A DNA stretch of 64,000 bases from Notolepis coatsorum (Eukaryota > Chordata > Actinopteri > Aulopiformes > Paralepididae). The position numbers and the translations under genes are program-made. This document shows, in pieces, positions 45,556-56,904 of this stretch. Position 1 is the stretch's first letter. Each line of letters starts with the position of its first letter. The stretch is from contig OZ020585.1 of assembly GCA_963971535.1 (NCBI GenBank), positions 153,762,103 to 153,826,102 of the forward strand. Reading direction: 5' to 3'. Under the pieces are notes generated by a model. It was not told where the DNA came from. It saw only the letters and a program-made list of their open reading frames with translations, and did not search any database.

Positions 45556-45784
45556 TGTTGTGTCCTACTGTTACACAGTGTGAAGCATGCAGTTACTTAT
45601 TTGCACCACTTGGTGTCAACAGAGGTGACCTGCCTAGACAGGCATGAAGAAGAAGCATGAATACAGGAAGTGAGGCATTGCATGCCATGATGTGTGAAAT
45701 GCTATGCAGGAACTAAACAAAGAATAGTCAATTGAAATGGATCCACTCTCTCCAGTGTCTTATTCATTGCCATCCACCTCTACA
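45556..45784 (+). mobile_element. 3' LTR of the gypsy element
   Basis: 229 bp, no difference found from the 5' LTR on reading both through. Confidence 0.95.
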
Positions 45785-46612
45785 GATTGTAAAGAGGACC
45801 GGCCCCAATACCGAACCCTGTGGTACACCCTTAGACAATGGCAGGAAATCAGATTGAAAGTTACCTGAATTCACAGATTGACACCTTGAAGATAAATAGT
45901 CCTGAAACCAAGCACAAGCGGCTTTATCCAGGCCAATGCTAGCTAGACTATTCAAAAGCAAGTGATGGTCTACTGTATCAAACGCCTTTGAGAGGTCTAC
46001 AAAGAGAACTGCACAATGCTTCCCATTGTCCAGGGCTGAAATAATGTCATTAGTGACCAAAGTAACAGCTGTAATAGTACTATGATTTGCTCTGAAACCT
46101 GATTGGTGAGTACTTAGCACTGAGCAACTTGAGAAAAAGGTTTTTAATTGGTTGTTTACCAAGGTCTCCAGTGCTTTGGCTAGGCATGATAGTTTGGAGA
46201 TAGGACGATAGTTATCCATCTTATCCCTATCCCCCCCTTTATGCAAGGAGGGCACCTTGGCAGATTTCCACACTTGCGGGACTATGCCAGATGCAATAGA
46301 AAGGTTAAAGATGTGTGACAATGGCTCACAAATGACAGGGGCTGCCAGTTTTATAACAAAAATAGTCTAAATTGTCCACACCAGTAGAACACTTAGGGTC
46401 TATGGATTGCAAGATATTGAGAGTTTCAATAGATGAAAATGGCTCGAAGGAAAATGTAGGTACACACGAGGCATGATCGAAGATTGGGCTAGGGTCAGAG
46501 TCAACATCCAGTGGAGCCAGCCCAGTAGACAACCTGTCAAATAAGGACCCAGCCTCAATGAAGTGTTTATTGAAAGCAAGACACATTTCCTGAGGATCCG
46601 AGATTTTACAAC
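45785..46612 (-). pseudogene. LINE D, N-terminal RT part
   Basis: On the minus strand, a first frame (about 46612-46330) reads SDPQEMCLAFNKHFIEAG and LNILQSIDPKCSTGVDNLD. After a frameshift near 46345 it continues with VPSLHKGGDRDKMDNYRPIS (RT motif 1-2), AVLFVDLSKAFDTVDHHLLL (motif A) and KGVPQGSVLGPVLFTI (motif B). It is 5'-truncated within satellite DNA at about 46612, and the endonuclease is missing. These motifs place it in the L2/CR1/Rex1 group. Confidence 0.85.
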
Positions 46613-46818
46613 CATGTGGGGGCACATGGTCAAATCTAGACCATTGGAGGGGCACATCCTGTAGTTTTTGCCACTCAAAGGGCACTTTAGCACGATGTTT
46701 TCAACTGTGGGGGCACATGGTCACGTTTAGACCATTGGAAGGGCACCAATGGGCACGTCCTCCATCATTTTTGCCACTCAAAAGGGCACTTTTGCATGAC
46801 ATTATTTAACCGTGGGGC
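46613..46818 (+). repeat. Satellite units of about 103 bp (second part)
   Basis: Two further units, with gggcacatggtcaaatctag and gggcacatggtcacgtttag starts. Continuation of the array at 39789-40002. Confidence 0.85.
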
Positions 46819-46882
46819 CAGGGGCGTAGCTGGGGGGGGGTAGCTTAGGATGATTTCAAGGGCCCAGCACTGAGGGGGGCCC

Positions 46883-46913
<31 letters not shown>

Positions 46914-46970
46914 ACTAGACATCACTCAGGTGTATTATTGATGCTCTCATTGATACTATGTTTGTTTCTG

Positions 46971-47059
<89 letters not shown>

Positions 47060-47333
47060 ATATATAGAGAGAGAGGGGGGGCTTTGGTAGACTATTGCAT
47101 TGGTCCATTCATTGAAGATGAACGCAATCCGACATCCTTTACTAGGATCACCCACCAACAGTGCAGGTGCTGAACTGCTGATCCGAATGTATAGGTAAAA
47201 ACCATATTATGCGTTTTCATTAATAAAAAAATTGCCAAATGTTTTCCGCTCGCGCACTCACGCGCGCTCGCATTCACTGGGGGCCTACAAATACATTCTT
47301 TCATGGGGCCCAGAATCTGGAGCTACACCCCTG
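46819..47333. mobile_element. Non-autonomous hAT element with 8-bp duplication cgtggggc
   Basis: The 515-bp element starts caggggcgtagct and ends agctacacccctg, and is flanked by cgtggggc at 46811-46818 and 47334-47341. It contains a run of about 26 As (46886-46910) and a (GT)n array (46975-47057). No transposase is present. It split one satellite unit, since the flanking text continues across the duplication. Confidence 0.9.
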
Positions 47334-47432
47334 CGTGGGGCACATGGTCAAGTTTAGACCATTGGAAAAGCACCAATAGGACACATCCTCAAATTTGTCG
47401 CCACTCAAACGGGCACTTTAGCCGCACCGTTC
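47334..47432 (+). repeat. Satellite unit (last part of the array)
   Basis: cgtggggcacatggtcaagt through gggcactttagcc matches the units at 39.8 and 46.6 kb. The array ends here. Confidence 0.8.
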
Positions 47433-47479
47433 ATTGTAAACAATGATGCATGTAGTTACTGTGTGTTGTTGTAGCCACC

Positions 47480-47600
47480 GGTTAATTCGCGATTTTTTAT
47501 TGGTTTGTCATGACAAACCAATTACATAATCCAACATATGTGTAAAGAAACAACATATTCCAGTTAACGGTATATTTTTTTAATGATTCGTTACGGCGTA
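47480..47600 (-). repeat. Dispersed repeat shared with 55285-55400 (inverted)
   Basis: Sequence around acatattccagttaacggta is present in reverse orientation near 55.3 kb. The two copies share the stretch ending at tttgtcatgacaaa. Class unknown. Confidence 0.6.
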
Positions 47601-47698
47601 ATCAATACTTCCATTTGTATAAATTGCGTTAAGCGGAGTTTAGTATTCCTGCCTGGCAGAGGAGCATGTCGCGGCTCATGCGCATGCGCGCGCTCTGC

Positions 47699-47760
47699 CA
47701 ATCAGAGCAACGCGGAAGGGCATGTTGGATCAGAGCAACGCGGAAGGGCATGTTGGCTGC
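47699..47760 (+). repeat. Tandem duplication of about 31 bp
   Basis: atcagagcaacgcggaaggg followed by catgttgg occurs twice in a row. Confidence 0.85.
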
Positions 47761-49110
47761 CGAAAGTATTCATGCACCTTTCCATCTTTGATTGAGTCTG
47801 GAGTCCGGCAAGGTTTGATAGGTCTGTGTACATTTTGATAGTTTGTTTATTGGATTTAATCCATCTTTGACAGAAACGATAAAACAACTTGTATTTCCAG
47901 AGAAAGCAGTTTGTTTTGGTTCCATTTTTTTTCTCATTTTTGACTTCAAAACGAAATAGGCTATTCCATCTGTGGGAGGGCTTGCTCCTAATTGGTTACT
48001 GTGCTCTGTCTGCTGTCAAATAAAAGAGTTCCCTACTTTTTCTGGAAAAAAAGCCTGTGTATTACTATGCGTTGAAGGCAAGCCAATTCACAGGTAATCA
48101 GCTGTTTCACAATTCTGGTTTTGGAGGTGTGTAACTCTTTGTTGTGGTGTGAATTATATAATTTTTAAGCCATTTGCTGCCTCTCCAAAGCTCCCCTTGC
48201 TCGGAACCCAGTCATGACTTTGACCATGGGACTCAGTAAGTAAGCTAAAAGCTTTGCTTCGACTACACTACTGTATTTATGTAAGTATTTCATAAATGTT
48301 TCATCCAAAAATCCGAAGTATCCCTTTAATCCCCTGCGACAAGGTGTGTTTACGCATTCAATATCTTTGCAGTTGTACTGTAGATTCACAGCGCTGGGAT
48401 GAGAAATAGGGATTGTACTTTCCTGTCCAGCTATAAATACTTTGTTAGATTAGATATGCAGATAAACACTAAACTCAGCTGAGCTGCCTTTCATGTTCTG
48501 CTGGCTTCGGTGATGCTGCACTGAACCTACAGTATTAAATATCAGTAAGGTGGATGTACCCTTTAATACACTCAAGAATACAACCACCAATGATCGAAAA
48601 GTTTTGTTCGTTTTTCAGTTGTTGGGAGAAGCAAGTGCCTGACAACAAATAGATTACAATTCAAGTGTAAGTATGCTGTTCATTGCCCTTAATGACTGGG
48701 TTTAGATTGAGGAGAAGCATAGATGGGAAGCTGTAATGTACTAAACCAATGTCAGCTCATCCATCATATTACTCCTAATGAAATATCTCATCTGTGTATT
48801 TTTAGGCAACGACATTGAGGCAATCAATCATCAACCTCAGTCAAGCTTCAAGACAGAAAAAGGGCACAAGGCTCTGCATATTATTAGCAAGACCATTAGT
48901 AATCCTAATAATCTTTGGAATCGGGGCCTCTAGTCTATTGTAATCACACAAGCACAGTGAAAATGTCCCCATCGTAATCTTACAAGCTTCCTGTATACAG
49001 GGACTTAAAATTTAATTTTCAGAAAACAAGACTGGCTAAAGAAAATCTGCCAATGGGTTGAGAAATTGTCACTTGTTCCAAATATGCAGACAACATAAAT
49101 TAAACTACAT
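47761..49110. other. Non-coding; a TTAA-bounded MITE end lies at about 48240-48335
   Basis: The segment ending ccgaagtatccctttaat near 48335 is the reverse of the ttaaagggata end seen at 13613. No gene is seen in the rest. Confidence 0.4.
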
Positions 49111-49249
49111 ATACATTTACATTTTGTCATTTAGCTGACGCTTTTATCCAAAGCGACTTACAAGTTTTGTACAACAAGACAGCAGGAAGGGTACAACTCT
49201 ATCAGCTGAGTAACAATGTTCATCAAAGTGTTGAGTGCTACAGTGTAGG
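49111..49249 (-). mobile_element. LINE B 3' end, first piece, split by a hAT element
   Basis: Matches the copy at 14222 (catttagctgacgcttttat and ccaaagcgacttacaag). It continues at 51246 after the hAT insertion. Confidence 0.75.
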
Positions 49250-49664
49250 CAGGGCCGCCTGGGAGAAATGCGAGGCCCTGTGCAAGATTGAAACGCGAGA
49301 GAGAGCTCCCGTTCTACAGTCAATATACAGTGTTATCGCTTTGTAACACTGTACAAATTTCTCCACAACACACATGTACAAGTGGCAGTAATGCAGAAGG
49401 GAAGAAGCAGTGTAGAAAACAGGTGGAGTTTTTGCCTAGCAATGGGAATGCTTTGGCTGTACTGTATAGATAGAAGTACACACTCTAGTGTTGATGTCTT
49501 TGTTTACAAGGCTTCAGGTATGGTTGCTCTGCTACAAACACAGTAGAGCAGCTGTGTGCACATCCAACCTGTTTTAAGCCAGGTGCAGGATAAAACTAAA
49601 TGTGACTGAAGGAAAAATTGCAATGAACTGACCGACACAATTGACAACTATAAGCAATGCAATG

Positions 49665-49667
<3 letters not shown>

Positions 49668-49747
<80 letters not shown>
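49668..49747. repeat. (GA)n microsatellite
   Basis: About 40 GA units, followed by shorter GA runs to about 49830. Confidence 0.95.
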
Positions 49748-49749
<2 letters not shown>

Positions 49750-50077
49750 TGTGATGATCCAGACAGAGAGAGTATGTGGTCCAGAGAGAGAGAGATGGGT
49801 CTGTGGTCCAGACAGAGAGAGAGAGAGAGATAAGCAAGACAGCTAAGATGAGCCCCTAAAGGATATTCAACTTTTAATGGAAGAACAAAACAGAAGGAAA
49901 AGATAACTTCAAAGGCAACATGAATATACATAGATCCAAAAGGACACTTAAATCCAAAGAGAAGAGGATCTATACCAGAGAAAACAACGTAGCAAAGAGC
50001 CAACGGCCGACATCAGCTAAGGAGGCTAACTGCAAATAGAGTAGCCAGGTACTGACACCAGGTACACACCGTTAGCT

Positions 50078-50482
50078 ACATTAGCTAGCCGGCCCGCTTT
50101 GGCTCAATATAACGTTAGCTATGTTAGCTAGCCGGCCTGCTTTGGCTCAATATAACATTAGCTACGACAGCTAGCCGGCCCGCTTGGCTCAATATAACGT
50201 TAGCTACTTTAGCTAGCTGGCCCGCTTGGCTCATTATAACGTTAGCTACGTTAGCTAGCCGGCCCGCTTGGCTCAACATAACGTCTACGACAGCTAGCCG
50301 GCCCGCTAGCTCAACATAACGCTGGCTACGATAGTTAGCCGGCCCGCTAGCTCAACATAACATTAGCTACGATAGCTAGCCGGCCCGCTGGTCCAACAGA
50401 ACGTCAGCTACGATAGCTAGCCGGCCCACTGGCTCCACATAACGTTAGCCAACATAACGTAGCCACGATAGCTAGCCGGCCC
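50078..50482. repeat. About ten tandem units of 40-50 bp
   Basis: Each unit has the core agctagccggcccgc followed by ggctcaatataacgttagc, with variation in length and sequence. Confidence 0.9.
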
Positions 50483-51124
50483 GAGAGAGAGAGAGAGAGA
50501 GAGATATCTCCACGGCGGGAATAGAATAGAGTGCATTAAAAACTCACCAAACATCCAAGAGGATGGAGACAACCGCGTGGAGTTGACGAAGTTCATCTGC
50601 CGAACGACCGTCCTCTTCATCTTGGCATAACAATGCTGCACGCGCTCTCTCTAGGTTAGCTAACGCTAGTTAGCCTTTAACGAAGCTACTAGCCGACATG
50701 GCTATCCCGACTGAACCACACGTTAGCACTCGATATTATAACGTAGCTAAAGCTAACTAGCTGTCCCTGCTTTTAGCTAAGCCGACATGGCTAGCTTGAC
50801 TGAACTTTCTAACATGCAACAACTTTCATCTTCAGTCCATCTGCCGAACAACCATCCTCTTCGTCTTGGCTGGCATAACCTCCAATGCTGCACGCGCGAA
50901 ATAGTCAGACGCAGCTGACGCACGCCGGCCGACTGTACACATGTAACCCCTCCCTTCGTTGAAACCAATAGTATGTCTGCTGCAGAGCCCCAGAGCTCCA
51001 ATAGTGTATCTGCAGTCTGCAGAGCCGCAGAGCCAGGAACAAGTCAGACACATTCTACAAACGTGTCTAATGTGAAATATATAAGCATATAAGCAAAACT
51101 AGATTTTAGGTCTGTGATGAAAAA

Positions 51125-51205
51125 GGGCCTCGCGGGAAGGGGGGCCTCGAAAAAATAAAATACATTTTTTTTTTTTTTTGCGAGGCCCCCCTTCCCGCGA
51201 GGCCC
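51125..51205. repeat. Perfect 25-bp inverted repeat around an A/T-rich loop
   Basis: Arms at 51125-51149 and 51181-51205 are exact reverse complements. The loop is 31 bp, mostly A then T. It sits just inside the right end of the hAT element. Confidence 0.85.
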
Positions 51206-51245
51206 TGTGCGACCGCACTTCTCGCCCACCCCTGAGGCGGCCCTG

Positions 51246-51440
51246 AGTGTAGGTTAGTATATTAGGACAAGTGCATGACACTAAGGTTAGTTAAGGTTAA
51301 AGTTTTTATTTTATTTATATATTTTTTTATTTCAGATAATGATTGAAGAAGTGCGCCTTTAGTCGACAGCGAAAGATTGGACAGGTTTCGGCTGTCCTAA
51401 CTGTGGTGGGAAGTTCGTTCCACCAACTAGGCAGGTCACT
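51246..51440 (-). mobile_element. LINE B 3' end, second piece
   Basis: Continues the fragment at 49111-49249. On the minus strand it encodes the LINE tail (F-R-R-R/L-K-type), here with substitutions. Confidence 0.7.
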
Positions 51441-51574
51441 CCTCTTTCAATATAATTTTGATTGTTTTGAGAAAATCCTTGTAACAAGCTCAGTTTTATT
51501 AGAACAAGTGGACTTATTTTACCCCATTGACTGATACCCCAATATCATAACCAACCATGCAAAAAACGAATGTA

Positions 51575-51745
51575 ATTCGAAAATGTGCCTATACTGTAGG
51601 TTGCTCCACTTCTACGAGGCTATTTGCATGTTCTTGGTATCTAGGGACATCTATGGACCTCAGGGAATGTATTCCATCCCAGTGTCAGAAATATTGTGTC
51701 TGTTACTATGCTTGAGTAAATTGTAATGAACCAAAGGAGAATATC
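51575..51745 (-). repeat. Dispersed repeat, inverted copy of 9410-9580
   Basis: Includes tatctagggacatctatgga and tcagaaatattgtgtctgtt, the reverse complements of blocks near 9.5 kb. Confidence 0.55.
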
Positions 51746-54129
51746 AATTATTATAATAATTGTTTCGGGTCAAATCTCTCCTTTCCAATGGCAGAGAAAA
51801 ATCTTGATTTAGTACCACCAGGCGCCTGTTACAGGGCAGCAAAGACTGAATGAAATCTACTGTAAGTACAGTTACTTTTGTATAATGTCCATAGCTCTGC
51901 CATTTTTCACCAGATTGCAACACGTTTTTTTTGTAGATGTTCACAGAAATGTATTCAGATTTGTTCAACTCGTGAGATCTAATCACGGAAATAATGTTAA
52001 CAAATAATTCAGTTCAATCAGTCAGCCCCTCCAGCTTAGACAGGAACTGGTGTGAGCTGGGTAGTGTAGTTTTATGAAATTTCGACGTCCATCGAAAGCC
52101 CTGGGTCTCCGCTTTCTTAGGACTACAACAGTTTTGTGACGGCTTCCTTTATTTGCATCTAATTCATCCGTTTTCTGATCCAATGCACTGAGATTTCTAT
52201 AAAATCATATTTCACACTTAAAATCATTGGTAAACAAACGTAGTGCTGAAAATATACACTTTGACTGCTGTTTTGATAGGGTTATGGTCTTTACTCTTAG
52301 CTACATTTGAAAAAGAAACACAACATTAATTAATATGGACTGTATTAATTAAAGAGTCTGGGGGAATACATGGACTAGGGGAAGTGGAATACATTGACTA
52401 GGGGATGTGGAATACTTGGATAGGGGATGTGGAATACACTGAATAGGGTATGTGGAATACATGGAATACATGATTAAATTATGACTAAAGCCCTATGATA
52501 TCAATAACCCTGGATATCAACAAAATCAAACCATTTCAGATATCCAATCTGCCACCCTGAAAACATTGCATAATCTATTTGAGTTACCATGATTGGCTAA
52601 TCAATCAGTCTGTCAGTAGTTGTAACAGATATCAGCTAGCTAGTCCATAAACAAGTAAGCACACAATACTAAAAATAGAGAAGCAAGAAGGTGTACAATT
52701 TTCGTTGTGTACACTGTGTTGTTTGTTTGCATGAGGCGTTGTGAGCTGAAACAGAATGCCCGGTACAACATTACAACGACGGAGTCCCACCTGGCAGCTG
52801 CGAGACTCAGAGGAGTCTGCTAATTGAATAAGCCAAGCGCTCCAATTGAGTCCTCCACTGTGACCCCATAGTCCACGGCACATCCATTTAGTTTGCCATC
52901 TGCTGTGAATTAAGGGCAACACACGGTCTCATTTCACTTGCTGCTGCTACAAGCAAAACAACCACTGTTGACTGGGATCACAGAAGGAGTGCCAACTGCC
53001 TTTGTGAAAGCAGCTGTGCAACGATGTGATTAAATAAAAATATACACACACATATATATATAGGAACTAGTAGTATTACCTCAGCAGGTGGATTTGACCT
53101 GCCTTAGGGTTTGTGTCCATATGGCATTTTCACTGGCAGAAAAGCAGTTTTCTGTTTGTTGCTTTTGATTAATGTTATCTATTTGTTATTTTACCGTCTA
53201 GAACCACAATTTGCGCCATTGCGTTTTATTGTATATGTTATTAATTTGTATTGTCTGCCATTGTGATTCGCCCCTTTTGTCTTTCATTGTATATTTGTTC
53301 TTTGTATTGCCTGGCATCACAATTCGCCCCTTTGCTTTTTATTAGCTATTTGTTATTTTACTGTATTGGTGTTTTGTCATGATGACCGCCAACCGGGGGA
53401 TGCCTGCACTCGTACTCATAGTTTGGTGATGTTCAAGGAGGATGTGGGTCCAGTGCCTTTCAGAAAAGTTCAGAGGTTTTCAACTAGAAACGCTCTGAGC
53501 TGCAGCACAAAAAAGACAGAGCACTCTGAACAAAGCAGTCAGGTGCAGTGCTTCTTGTCTAGGCGGCAGCTTGCCGCAGCATACGCTCACTCCTCATTCT
53601 GAACAATTGAAAAGAGACCCTATATGGACCTAAGCCCTTACCCTTATAGACTATGAGTTATCTGGACTATGTGAGAAATGAACATGGACTTGTTTTGTGT
53701 TAATGTACAGTGCAGTAACCTATTCATAGTAGCCTATTCCCACGATTTTTCTTTGCCATACAATACAGCACAGTGCCACTGCTCATTGGCCATGGTTGTC
53801 GTTTAATGACAATCACCTGCTATTTGATGTTTGCTGATGTTGTTTGTGACCGAATCGATGGTTAGCGAGACCACTCCATAACTATAGAAAGTCACGGTTC
53901 ACCCCACTCAACCCCCTTTTGTCCGTCCCTGTCCTTGAGCAAAGCAGCACTGAACCCCTACCTACTCCAGGGGGCATGACCCTGTACTCAAACTTCTCTG
54001 ATGAAGCGGTACTACATTTGCAAGAACGATGCCTGCCTTTACTACATCCTCCCTGCTGAATCACTCACGTCAGCATGTATGGGTGCACTAGTTTGTCCTG
54101 TATTTTCTTTTTTTCAAATCGGTCGACAG
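51746..54129. other. Non-coding, no recognised gene
   Basis: Contains a roughly 23-bp tandem repeat at 52366-52474 and loosely repeated T-rich sequence (atttgttattttac, attcgcccctt) at 53160-53360. Confidence 0.4.
52366..52474. repeat. Tandem repeat of about 23 bp, 4.5 units
   Basis: Units of the type gaatacattgactaggggat followed by gtg. Confidence 0.85.
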
Positions 54130-54227
54130 TCGACGACACACACCTGGGTCAACCATTTAGCCATTGGTGTGTATGACGAGGACCAATATTTCAAACTCAG
54201 CGATGCTACAGTAGATGGGGATGCAAG
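54130..54227 (+). other. Candidate orphan exon
   Basis: A 98-bp open stretch is preceded by a T-rich tract ending in cgacag (acceptor-like) and followed by aaggtaagt (consensus donor). It encodes about 32 residues (HLAIGVYDEDQYFKLSDAT) that read like ordinary protein. I recognise no family. It may be an exon of a host gene extending beyond the repeats, a retained fragment, or chance. Confidence 0.25.
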
Positions 54228-54489
54228 GTAAGTCTCAGTCCGCATACCATATTGGTTCAAATATAAGACAACTCTGATTATAAAACAATCTCTTTTTCAA
54301 GATTCATTTTTGGAAAAATACTTTTTTTTAAGGCCTAAATGTTTTTATAAATATATATATTTAAAGGGGAGGTGAGGGGGTACGAGTTGGGAACCCGACT
54401 GAGCACGGGGGCCAGGGTGAGACCTCTGCACTAGTTTGGTTTCGGTTCGACAGACAGGCTCGTCCGTCTACCCTTTGAGCGCATGACTG

Positions 54490-54670
54490 CTCCGGAAAGC
54501 TGTAGGGGACCTGGACTGGTCTGGACAGAGCCCTGGAGACAAGCTGTAGGGGATGCGGACCGGTCGGGAGAGAGCCCTGGAGACTACAGTAGCTGTAGGC
54601 GATCTGGACCGGTCGGGAGAGAGCCCTGGAGACCAGCTGTAGGGGACCCAGCCCTGGAGACTAGCTGTTT
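54490..54670. repeat. Tandem repeat of 45-55 bp, about four units
   Basis: Units contain agctgtaggggac, ggaccggtcgggag and agagccctggaga. Confidence 0.85.
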
Positions 54671-54967
54671 AAAACGCAGGGGGGGACGCGTGAATATTAA
54701 AGGCAACCAACTTGTGTTCAGCTTTTCGTTCAGCGTTTCTCTGATTGGCCACACGGCCAATCAATCAATCCACTAGCACACGCCCTTGCGGCAAGAGAGA
54801 CGCGGCACGAACCAGCGGTGTTCTGTTGTGTGACTGTACTACAGCGGTGTTCTGTTGTGTGACTGTACTAAACTCTTCCACCACATGACCGACATTTGAC
54901 ATACAGTACACCTTGGTCATGACAAAACAATAAAAATCGCTACTGTTAGTAAGCTGCCACCACCCAC

Positions 54968-55140
54968 TTCAATGACAGAGCTCTCATATTTGCGAATGCA
55001 TAAACTATATCTTAAATTATGGCGATGTGTCTAATATGGCTGTCGCGAAGTCATTGATAAGCGACAGCCATATTAGACACATAGCCATAATTTAAGATAT
55101 AGTTTATGCATTCGCAAAATATGAGAGCGCTTGTCATTGA
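54968..55140. repeat. Long palindrome, about 79-bp arms, 14-bp loop (copy 1)
   Basis: Arms run to 55046 and from 55061. They are near-perfect reverse complements (tgtctaatatggctgtcgc / gcgacagccatattagaca). The loop is gaagtcattgataa. Confidence 0.9.
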
Positions 55141-55447
55141 AGGGCTTCCTACAACGGAGGAACGGCCGCTGCTGCTGCTGGAGCTGACCGAGTCAAGCCG
55201 CGGGCGGCGCACGGAAGCTGGGGAAAAAACAACCGCGTCGCCCCGCTGGCTCTTCAGCAAGCAGCCTCCACAGCTCCAGTTAACATAATTTATACCGTAA
55301 TGAATCATTAAAAAATATACCGTTAACTGGAATATGTTGTTTCTTTACACATATGTTGGATTATGTAATTGGGTTGTCATGACAAAACAATAAAAATCGC
55401 TACTTTACATCAGGGTGACCGCTGTTAGTAACGCTGCCACCACCCAC

Positions 55448-55620
55448 TTCAATGACAGAGCTCTCATATTTGCGAATGCATAAACTATATCTTAAATTAT
55501 GGCGATGTGTCTAATATGGCTGTCGCGAAGTCATTGATAAGCGACAGCCATATTAGACACATAGCCATAATTTAAGATATAGTTTATGCATTCGCAAAAT
55601 ATGAGAGCTCTGTCATTGAA
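55448..55620. repeat. Long palindrome (copy 2)
   Basis: Same structure as copy 1, exactly 480 bp downstream. The loop is at 55527-55540. The outer part (gagctctgtcattga) is more perfectly paired here than in copy 1. Confidence 0.9.
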
Positions 55621-55819
55621 GGGCTTCGTTCTACAACGGAGGTCGCTGCTGCTGGAGCTGGACCGAGTAGAGCCGGCGGCGGTGCACGGAAGCCGGGGAC
55701 AAACCACTGCATCGCCCCGCTGACGTTAAAAACGCGAAATAACGTTACAGCTTACCACACTGATGTACAGTGACACCCAGAGTTTCTAGTTACAGTAGTG
55801 ACGCGTGAATCGAGATAGT

Positions 55820-55990
55820 CCTAACACTGTAACAGTGTTTATTATTAAGAGTCAGATAGTCCTAACAGTGTTTATAGTCCTAACACAGTGTTTATTAGTA
55901 AGAGTCAGATAGTCCTAACAGTGTTTATTATTAAGAGTCAGATAGTCGTAACAGTGTTTATTATTAAGAGTCCTAACAGTGTTTATTATT
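55820..55990. repeat. Tandem repeat of about 33 bp
   Basis: Five or so units of the type agtcctaacagtgtttatta followed by ttaagagtcagat. Confidence 0.85.
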
Positions 55991-56904
55991 AATTAACGTC
56001 ATAAACGAACTACCAGATGTATTTTCTAGTTCAGCGCATTTCATAACTGTATGGGCTTTGTTTATACATGTACAGTGACGAGTGAATCTACCGTTGGTTG
56101 TTAAATTGCTACCGCAGCCCAACACAAGTGCGTTGGAACAGCAGCCCAACGGTACACAAGTTGGTTGCCCGCGCTGCCGCGCTTGCTCCTTGGATTTCAT
56201 TTGGGACGTGGGACGGCTGCGCTTGCCTGCGCGTGGGGGCGCGGCCAATCAGAGAAAAGCCGAACACAAGTTGGTTGCCTTTAATATTCACGCGGGGGGG
56301 ACTGTGTGGCTCGCAGCTCAGGCAGAGCTCCGACCTCCACTTGTTCTCAACCTCCCGCAGGGGGCTCGCGCCACACGGCCGAGAAGCTTGCATCATTAAC
56401 TCAATCAGTGCCAGCCATTGGACGTGGACCGCTGTAGCTGGGCCAAGCATTAAAAGATATGACTGTGTGACCTTGTTTGTAGAGCTAAATCTATATTATA
56501 GCCATAGATACAATATTATACTAATTTGACACGGTTTCTTCTTCACGATGCAAAAAATAGATAATTTTTCCATGCATACGTTCCGGTGTTATACTGTGGT
56601 GAATATAAGTATGGTTTTACAGCGGTATGGGGTAATTCCTGAAAGACTGCGTAATAGCCATATAGGCCAATTCTACTATTTGCGTTGGCGTTTCTTGCCT
56701 ATACACGCTAGTATTCCCGAATCAAATCTATACAGTAGGTATTATGTTTCATCATGAATGCATGAAAGGGGGGGGGGGGGGGTCGTTTCTGATTATTGAT
56801 TACCAGTAACGTCATTAGTATTGAACGCTAAAAACGCTGATCAGCTGGATCGGTATGAAAACCTTGCACAATCAAGCCAGAATTTACATCAGATGATCCT
56901 TACC

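Larger units (their letters stand above)
41043..45784 (+). mobile_element. Complete Ty3/gypsy retrotransposon (Mag/SURL-like), 4,742 bp
   Basis: Two 229-bp LTRs, identical as far as I can read, flank one long gag-pol frame. The element is bounded by the 5-bp duplication gattg (41038-41042 and 45785-45789). A primer-binding-site position, polypurine tract and intact polyprotein are all present. It interrupts the RT of LINE D. Confidence 0.95.
49250..51245. mobile_element. Non-autonomous hAT element with 8-bp duplication agtgtagg
   Basis: The 1,996-bp element begins cagggccgcctgggag, ends ctgaggcggccctg, and is flanked by agtgtagg at 49242-49249 and 51246-51253. It has no transposase. The interior is mostly tandem repeats: (GA)n at 49668-49747, about ten units of 40-50 bp at 50078-50482, and a duplicated block of about 50 bp at 50590-50650 and 50835-50895. 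A perfect hairpin lies near the right end. Confidence 0.9.
54916..55740. repeat. Tandem duplication with a 480-bp period
   Basis: The block from tcatgacaaaacaataaaaa through the palindrome and the cctacaacggagg-type stretch occurs at 54916 and 55376. The first copy lacks about 20 bp (tttacatcagggtgacc and nearby). Confidence 0.85.
54675..56300. mobile_element. Candidate element bounded by inverted repeats, class unknown
   Basis: The left block (cgtgaatattaaaggcaacc, 54688 onward) and right block (ggttgcctttaatattcacg, ending about 56292) are inverted relative to one another over about 70 bp, including the cttttc/gaaaag and gattggcc/ggccaatc words. Exact ends and a target duplication were not found. 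The interior holds two long palindromes and a 480-bp tandem duplication. Confidence 0.45.

Noticed and set aside
46922..47173. Thr-His and Cys-Val repeat frames
   Set aside because: Translations of the (GT)n microsatellite inside a hAT element.
49574..50003. Ser-Leu repeat frames
   Set aside because: Translations of the (GA)n microsatellite.
50078..50482. CRISPR-like array
   Set aside because: The units are ordinary variable tandem repeats without constant spacers, and the sequence is eukaryotic.
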